Source: Trichomonas tenax (taxonomy: Eukaryota > Parabasalia > Trichomonadida > Trichomonadidae). Taken from it: a stretch of DNA of 11,792 nucleotides. The translations under genes were made by a program, and so were the position numbers. This document shows, one piece after another, positions 7,890 through 11,792 of the stretch (position 1 is its first letter; each line of letters opens with the position of its first letter). The DNA lies in the NCBI GenBank assembly GCA_023091735.1, contig JALKBU010001378.1, positions 1-11,792 of the forward strand. The letters run 5' to 3'. The notes below the pieces were generated by a model. It was not told the origin of the DNA, searched no databases, and was given only the letters and a program-made list of their open reading frames with translations.

Positions 7890-8114
7890 TTATTTCAAAT
7901 TTACTTTTAAAAAGCACAAATATCGAAAATAATACTTACATTTCAATTGAATTAATTGATTCTCGATGGAATCCAAAGCCATATCACACGAAAAAGTATA
8001 TTTAATTATTTGTAAATTGTCACTTTTACTTCGATTTTTCATTTCTATCTTTTGATATCATATTTTAAAAATCAGTGAAAATAGGCAAATTTGTTGATAT
8101 ATTTCTACTGTTCT
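7890..8114 (-). promoter_or_regulatory. 5' flank of copy 3 and spacer to the ankyrin pseudogene
   Basis: The flank shares the TTAATTCAATT tract and the AAAAGTGAC element with copy 2 at similar distances from the ATG. Between the element and the ankyrin stop at 8115 I see only AT-rich sequence, including a TATCTTTTGAT tract also present at the matching place beside copy 2. Confidence 0.35.
8019..8027 (-). promoter_or_regulatory. AAAAGTGAC motif about 130 bp upstream of the copy 3 start
   Basis: The plus strand reads GTCACTTTT. Orientation and distance match the copy upstream of copy 2. See the motif finding for the other occurrences. Confidence 0.3.
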
Positions 8115-8614
8115 TTATTGCAAATGCATGCAAACTGTTTTTGGAACCAGGTTTTTATATTCTTGTGGTGCCAATGAATAAATTTTGTCAACATCAATTC
8201 CAGGGAGGGTTAGAAGGAATTTAAATATTTCAGAAAACTTATAATATGAAGCATAATACAGAGTTGTATGATTATATTGATCTGGAGAAATTGGATCAAT
8301 ATTTGGACTGCTTCCAAGTCACCTTTTCCACAGAAATATAAAAAAGAATTTGATCTATTTATAGAGCAGTGTAAATAATCTGCACCAGCTTCAACAAGCA
8401 TTTTTGCAAGAACAAAATTTTTGTAATTTGCAGCCCTGGTAAGAATACTGTTATCAAAATTATCATTTACAATATTTCTCTCTGACACTGAATTCCATAG
8501 TATATATACTATAAATTTTCCAAAAGTCTTTATTATGTTTTGAAATTGCTTCAATGATTTAATGTTCTTGTTTGAAGATGCATCTTTTATATTTTGTGGT
8601 TCTTTGAGCATCAT
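8115..8614 (-). pseudogene. ankyrin-repeat protein gene, truncated and frameshifted
   Basis: From the tandem ATGs at 8614/8611 (a TTG-led extension reaches 8629) the frame shows one clear ankyrin repeat, NDNFDNSILTRAANYKNF then VLAKMLVEAGAD, and the start of the next, RSNSFLYFCGKGDLEAVQ. Near 8300-8318 the frame breaks. The following repeat continues in another frame: SPNIDPISPDQYNHTTLYYA, then KFSEIFKFLL, PGIDVDKIYSLAPQEYKNL and a short end CMHLQ, closing in TAA-A at 8115. The repeat b helix that should follow GDLEAV is missing, so a deletion of about 20 bp that is not a multiple of three fits best. Left in frame, the ORF runs on to a nonsense tail ending at 8210. Intact trichomonad ankyrin proteins are usually several hundred residues, so the 5' part is also gone. 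Ankyrin repeats mediate protein binding. The partner is unknown. Confidence 0.75.
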
Positions 8615-8655
8615 TTTAGTCGAAATCAAGAAATAAAAAATCCAGCAAATCTATG

Positions 8656-8680
8656 AAAAGTGATGTCCTGAAGGGTGTTT
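8656..8680 (+). repeat. dispersed hairpin motif, copy A
   Basis: AAAAGTGA followed by TGTCCTGAAGGGTGTT. It matches copy B at 11613 in 19 of 23 positions. The TCC/GGG arms flank a GAA-containing loop. It lies 42 bp upstream of the ankyrin pseudogene's ATG, on the opposite strand. Confidence 0.4.
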
Positions 8681-8838
8681 CTTTTGTAATTTTGGCCTTC
8701 ATTCAGCCGATCAAAGTATTCCACCGAAAGCAAACTCAATTGCGATTCAAATCCCAGTTCCAGCATCTATTTATATATAGGGTATCTTCGGGCAACTATC
8801 GTCTATGATTAACTGGATATTCATTAATTACAGATATC

Positions 8839-8990
8839 TCAGATATATATATGTGATGAATGCAAACAATAGAATTTATCTACATCAATTCCGAACACGA
8901 GTAAATCAATTTCTTTGACGAATATTAATAAAAAAGCCTACGTATCTGCATGTGTCCTCGAAGAAGTGTCTTAAAGTCAAAGTTATGTGT
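8839..8990 (-). pseudogene. second ankyrin-like remnant
   Basis: On the minus strand, VKEIDLLVFGIDVDKFYCLH ending in TGA at 8839 parallels the last repeat of the neighbouring pseudogene (FKFLLTLPGIDVDKIYSL). Upstream, in another frame, FDFKTLLRGHMQIRRLF looks like a collapsed ankyrin repeat (the TxL..GHMQI..L pattern). The scrap is 5' of, and on the same strand as, the 8115-8614 pseudogene. It may be a tandem paralogue or an earlier part of a larger gene. Confidence 0.45.
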
Positions 8991-9269
8991 CCAAGTTCTA
9001 CGGAGCTGAAATTGTCCGACCAGATTGATCGGCCATTTTATTTTCTCTCCATTGAGTGCCCGACCATGATGTTTTGAACATTATTTATGTCATTTTTGTG
9101 TGTTTTTTGATCTTTCAATAGAAAAATCTTGAAAATTTTGAAAAATAAATGATACAAATCAATTTATTTTAGGTTTACAATGTGATGCTCCAAAAATTTC
9201 AAAAATTCGAATTTTTCAAAACATTGTTGGGTTATTCATCCAAAGTATTAAAGGGGCTGCCTAAAGTAT

Positions 9270-9278
9270 GTCACTTTT
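9270..9278 (-). repeat. AAAAGTGAC motif
   Basis: The plus strand reads GTCACTTTT, extending to TGTCACTTTTA as beside copies 2 and 3. No intact gene lies downstream on this strand. Confidence 0.3.
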
Positions 9279-9345
9279 AATGGACAATAATCGTTTTCGA
9301 ACAATAATCGTAAATAATCGTTCTTTTCCTCTCAACTCCATTTCG

Positions 9346-9380
9346 GAAAGTGACAACTTGAGTAACAAAAGTGACATTCC
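9346..9380 (+). repeat. tandem pair of AAAGTGACA motifs
   Basis: GAAAGTGACAACTT at 9346 and AAAAGTGACATTCC at 9367 repeat with a 21-bp period. The second is continued by bases resembling the start of the dispersed hairpin motif. Confidence 0.35.
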
Positions 9381-9489
9381 AAGCAACACTAGTTTCATTG
9401 TGGCACTCAGAGAAAATATCAAATTCGGCGGGTTCATTAGACTAAATGCATCCAGGCACAGCAAGTGCTGCTAAATGCTATCTATTTAT

Positions 9490-9900
9490 CTGAAAACATC
9501 CGCAAACTTACTCCCATATCATATAATTGTTAAATTACAGAGCTGTGAAGCAAGAAAAACATCGTCATTACTCAAATGATCCATAATGTATTTATCAAAC
9601 AGTTCCATTTTTACAGTCCAAATTTTTCGCATTTCAATATTACGCTTTTATGCATCATTATTCGCTCTTCAATACACAGAGCAAGAAATCAATCACTTCT
9701 ACGTCATGTTTTTGCAGAAAATTCAACATCAGTTTATGACATCAGAATGCATTCGAATGACAAGCTATTTTCAGTTTACCCATACATTCCTCATCGAAAA
9801 TGATATACAAACTACGCAACGAATGACTTACTTATTTCATTTTATTTATCGAAAAATTCGAATTCATTTTCCAACAACGTCCTCATAGAATCGATGATTA
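9490..9900 (-). pseudogene. decayed coding region, possibly the N-terminal part of an ankyrin (DUF3447-like) gene
   Basis: Collinear protein-like segments on the minus strand, in changing frames: MRTLLENEFEFFDK (about 9891), NEISKSFVA, then LYIIFDEECMGKLKIACH, an in-frame TGA, CHKLMLNFLQKHDVEVIDF with LLCVLKSE, and finally RNIEMRKIWTVKMELFDKY with IMDHLSNDDVFLASQLCNL. These have the acidic, Leu-, Ile- and Lys-rich look of trichomonad proteins. LKIACHSNAF.CHKLMLNFL resembles the DUF3447 pattern L.IAC..GA..C.K.LL. The plus strand also has a long frame with two stops here, but its composition is less protein-like. The region is upstream of, and co-oriented with, the two ankyrin remnants. A single large decayed gene from about 9900 to 8115 is therefore conceivable, though not demonstrated. 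Confidence 0.4.
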
Positions 9901-10180
9901 AACAAAGTTAATGAGGATGCATTCAGTTGTAAAAAAATGAAAAAAAAAAATCGTAATATGTAACGTTTACTCTGTCACAACTTTGCTCAATGACGCTGAA
10001 GTTATCCTTTAACTATAGTCCTTTAAAGTTTTCATAATAATTCCGATTTGATTTTTATGTTTGAAATAAAACAAAGTTAGCATGCAGTATATCTAAATTA
10101 TTTCTTTTGTTATCTAAATTCTTATTTTTGTTTACCTTTCAATTAATAATAATGAAAATTTGAATTAAGATCGAGAAAAA
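9901..10180. other. AT-rich intergenic region
   Basis: It contains an A-rich run near 9934-9950 and no convincing gene. A short minus-strand run (ITSASLSKVVTE near 9970-10010) is coding-like but too short to call. Confidence 0.4.
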
Positions 10181-10186
10181 TAAGTG

Positions 10187-10243
10187 GAAAAGAGAATAGA
10201 AGGAGGAGAAAAGGAAAAAAGAAGTAGAAAAGGGAGGGGAACA
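10187..10243 (+). repeat. polypurine tract
   Basis: About 57 bases almost entirely A and G (AAGAGAATAGAAGGAGGAGA and onward), interrupted by only a few T. It lies about 45 bp before the GC-rich hairpin island. Frames across it give Lys/Glu/Arg-rich low-complexity peptides that I regard as artefacts. Confidence 0.6.
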
Positions 10244-10282
10244 TATAAGTTATTCTTTGAAATTCATTTGTTGATTTCGTTT

Positions 10283-10350
10283 GCCGGAGGCGATGATGAC
10301 GCCGCGCCAGCGCCAAAGGCGCCAGCGTCTCTATCATCGCCGGAGGCCCC
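10283..10350. repeat. GC-rich hairpin island, carries copy A of a 32-bp repeat
   Basis: A 68-bp stretch of strongly elevated GC inside AT-rich DNA. GGCGATGATGACGC (10289-10302) pairs with GCGTC-TCT-ATCATCGCC (10325-10341), a 14-bp perfect stem apart from a 3-base bulge. Inside it, GCGCC-AAA-GGCGC (10310-10322) forms a second perfect stem-loop. The right arm lies in a 32-bp segment (10317-10348) that recurs at 11279-11310 with 3 mismatches. It could be a structured RNA element, a terminator-like structure, or the end of a non-autonomous mobile element. Ala/Pro-rich peptides readable here are not taken as genes. Confidence 0.6.
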
Positions 10351-10573
10351 GATTTTTTGCATATTTGTATTGCCCGAAGACAAAGCAAAAATATCATTTT
10401 TCTCATTCGTACCAAGTTTTTATTTCTTTTTGTGAATTTTTTTTCGTTTTTCGTGGAATCTGATCCAAAAAGTATAAAAAAAAGTCAAAAATAAATCAGC
10501 CATTCATCAATATAATACACACAGATTATATATCCACTAAAATTCGATCTCAAATTTGTTCAAAATAATATCA

Positions 10574-10582
10574 AAAAGTGAC
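10574..10582 (+). repeat. AAAAGTGAC motif
   Basis: Exact match, followed by C. No gene is recognisable downstream. Confidence 0.25.
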
Positions 10583-10636
10583 CAAAAATAGGGGTTTTCT
10601 CCAAAAATTGCAGGGTTTTGTAAAGCTAGGACATAT

Positions 10637-10645
10637 AAAAGTGAC
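10637..10645 (+). repeat. AAAAGTGAC motif
   Basis: Exact match in the context ATATAAAAGTGACGTTTGG. It is 63 bp from the preceding copy. Confidence 0.25.
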
Positions 10646-11230
10646 GTTTGGATACACCTTTGACATGAAAGAAACACCTTTCAATTAAGTTATATAAGGT
10701 TCTTGTAAACAATATCATTTTTTAAGCAAACAACGATGAGATGGAATCACATAAACACATCAATTAATCGGTCTTTGTTGACAAGTTTCACGAGTTAGTC
10801 AATACTTTGATTAATCGCTACCTGTACTCGTAAGATTATCCTTCATTTTGCATTTTTCTCGAAAAATCACATGAAATCATCTCCTCTCCCCAAAGTAACT
10901 AGACGTTTGACGATTTGTCACATATTTATTATCGAAATAGTTTGCTTTATTCGTTAAAAAATCAATTCAAGATTTCGGAGATGTTATTTTCATAGCAAAA
11001 TTCACCTCCCATCACCCAAAATGAGATACTCTCAACATATATGCTAAATTTAAAGCGAATACAACATATCAATTGTCAAATATCTTATTTTTTCAGTTTT
11101 TTGTAATCTTCATAGAAATAAACTATCAAACATCAAAAATATTGCAATTCAACAAGCTACGATAACATGTTAGGGTTATACAACTACAAAAAAGATTCGA
11201 ATAAATTTTATTTATTATTTAAGCTTAATA

Positions 11231-11278
11231 AATAACTAATTTTTACAGATGTCATGTATAATGACTAATTTTTACAGA
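11231..11278 (+). repeat. direct repeat flanking the second GC-rich island
   Basis: AATRACTAATTTTTACAGA occurs at 11231-11249 and 11260-11278 (18 of 19 identical). The second copy ends one base before the 32-bp GC-rich repeat. Confidence 0.6.
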
Positions 11279-11310
11279 AGGCGCCAGCGGCGCTATCATC
11301 GCCGAAGGCC
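11279..11310. repeat. GC-rich 32-bp repeat, copy B
   Basis: AGGCGCCAGCGGCGCTATCA followed by TCGCCGAAGGCC matches 10317-10348 with 3 mismatches. Both are followed by a T-run and CATATTT. This copy lacks the left inverted arm present in copy A, so it can form only the short GGCG/CGCC stem. Confidence 0.65.
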
Positions 11311-11612
11311 TATTTTTTTCATATTTTGAGTGTCTACGAAACACTTTTCCAAAGCGTATAAAAGTCTTATCAAAATGCAAATTGATGACAATATTTATCC
11401 ATGTTGGAATAATCATTCGGCTTTTATACGCAAAGATCGTTATTTTTACCTCAACTACGCATTTACATTTGCCGTGAAAGGTTACTTCCATTTTAACTTT
11501 ATAATGCTGAAATATTTATATATTTTACAAATCGCAAGCGTATGATTTAGATTATATAGATCATTCACTCAGGTTTCATCAAAAATTTTGAAGTATATTT
11601 AAAATATTCGCC
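11311..11612. other. AT-rich region, no supported gene
   Basis: The plus frame from GTG 11330 (first ATG at 11375) to 11545 and the overlapping minus frame 11252-11491 are both open. Neither has a recognisable domain, and both run into the repeat island or a non-ATG start. I call neither. Confidence 0.3.
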
Positions 11613-11637
11613 AAAAGTGACATCCCGAAGGGAGTCA
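11613..11637 (+). repeat. dispersed hairpin motif, copy B
   Basis: AAAAGTGAC followed by ATCCCGAAGGGAGTC. GAC(A)TCCC pairs with GGGAGTC around a GAA loop, with one bulged A. It matches copy A at 8656-8680 in 19 of 23 positions. Confidence 0.45.
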
Positions 11638-11697
11638 ATTTTGTTGAATATTTCCATTCGTTGTGGTAGGTGTCAAATACGCCCAGCTCTCAAAGTT

Positions 11698-11760
11698 CTC
11701 AATTGATTGAAAGGTGTTTCAATTGATTCTGAAGGTTATTCAAACAAATTGAAAGGAGAT
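11698..11760 (+). repeat. imperfect tandem repeat, three units of about 20-25 bp
   Basis: Units begin CAATTGATTGAAAGG, CAATTGATTCTGAAGG and CAAATTGAAAGG. The first also forms an inverted repeat ATTGAAA-GGTG-TTTCAAT. A related GAAACACCTTTCAATT is found near 10670 in the opposite orientation. Confidence 0.4.
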
Positions 11761-11792
11761 AACAAAAGTCAATATTTGAGTATTAAACAAAT

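Larger units (their letters stand above)
8991..9489. other. intergenic region, one doubtful frame and several AAAAGTGAC sites
   Basis: A GTG/ATG-type frame at 9268-9474 (+) encodes NRFRTIIVNNRSFPLNS followed by a Ser- and Asn-rich stretch. The opening faintly resembles the first strands of BTB-like domains found in trichomonads, but the minus strand is equally open and the region contains three AAAAGTGAC-type repeats that bias the frame. Also present are a 16-bp perfect palindrome AAAAATTCGAATTTTT (9201-9216) and a GC-richer tract at 9000-9065 with two TGGTCGG copies on the minus strand. I do not call a gene. Confidence 0.3.
10351..11230. other. AT-rich intergenic region without a gene
   Basis: Contents: AAAAGTGAC at 10574-10582 and 10637-10645, a direct repeat of ACACCTTT at about 10654 and 10674, and two ATTAATCG copies near 10763 and 10812. 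An ATG at 10736 opens a frame with two early stops (10796-10813) and then a 48-codon run to 10991, with no recognisable motif. I see no RNA gene. Confidence 0.4.

Noticed and set aside
7921..7945. GTAAGT on the minus strand upstream of copy 3 as a possible 5' splice site
   Set aside because: Trichomonad introns use GTATGT-type donors and an ACTAACACACAG acceptor, and no acceptor is present before the ATG.
8735..8750. GATTCAAATC resembling a tRNA T-loop
   Set aside because: The flanking bases do not form a T-stem or acceptor stem, and no D or anticodon arm is found.
9201..9216. Perfect palindrome AAAAATTCGAATTTTT
   Set aside because: AT-rich palindromes of this size are expected, and there is no associated feature.
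9586..9888. 100-codon plus-strand frame, part of a longer frame with two stops
   Set aside because: The minus strand gives more protein-like collinear segments. The plus product is low in acidic residues and shows no domain.
10143..10463. Open frames on both strands across the GC-rich island (Ala/Pro-rich or Arg-rich products)
   Set aside because: They are created by the polypurine tract and inverted GC repeat, have no domain, and all frames on both strands are open there.
11252..11545. Overlapping open frames on both strands
   Set aside because: Non-ATG start on the plus strand, repeat-derived end on the minus strand, no recognisable motif. Kept only as an unannotated region.
1742..11704. 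15-mer TCAAAGTTCTCAATT shared between 1742 and 11690
   Set aside because: A match of this length is about what chance gives in 12 kb of AT-rich sequence.
1..11792. CRISPR array, insertion sequence, rRNA or tRNA genes
   Set aside because: No regularly spaced repeats, no transposase motif and no conserved RNA signature seen on either strand.

Overview
The window looks like an AT-rich (roughly 30% GC by eye), gene-poor, family-expanded stretch of a parabasalid (trichomonad) nuclear genome, more like Tritrichomonas or Trichomonas than any bacterium. Four things point that way. There are ankyrin-repeat and Myb-domain remnants of the kind massively expanded in trichomonads. There is a multicopy family of Cys- and Asn-rich proteins with Pmp-like FxxN motifs. 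Several stop codons sit inside TAAA, as described for trichomonad polyadenylation signals. No intron, tRNA, rRNA or bacterial operon structure is visible. I cannot settle the species from this sequence alone.

Layout: 353-871 (+) is a truncated, diverged member of the FxxN family. 1909-2946 (+) is an intact member (345 aa, copy 1). 4466-5560 (-) and 6795-7889 (-) are two more intact members (364 aa each, copies 2 and 3). 6290-6656 (-) is a further decayed member that is visible only by reading across a nonsense codon and frameshifts. 5707-6154 (-) is a broken Myb-type DNA-binding gene. 8115-8614 (-) is an ankyrin gene broken by a frameshift, with a second ankyrin-like scrap at 8839-8990 (-) and a multi-frame decayed coding region at about 9490-9900 (-). 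From about 9900 to the end I see no convincing gene. That part holds a polypurine tract, two GC-rich islands sharing a 32-bp repeat (one able to fold into a long hairpin), and scattered short repeats.

The main story is birth and decay of a paralogous gene family. Copies 1 and 2 form a ~0.9-kb inverted repeat with convergent orientation. Copy 2 is a mosaic: its first and last coding blocks match copy 1 almost exactly, while its middle block, 5' flank and 3' tail match copy 3, which is a gene-conversion signature. The right half is also strongly enriched for the 9-mer AAAAGTGAC. Two occurrences lie about 140 bp upstream of the start codons of copies 2 and 3, and one is followed by a small GAA-loop hairpin motif.

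Nothing here amounts to a demonstrated new system. The best leads are the mosaic family, the AAAAGTGAC motif and the GC-rich hairpin islands.
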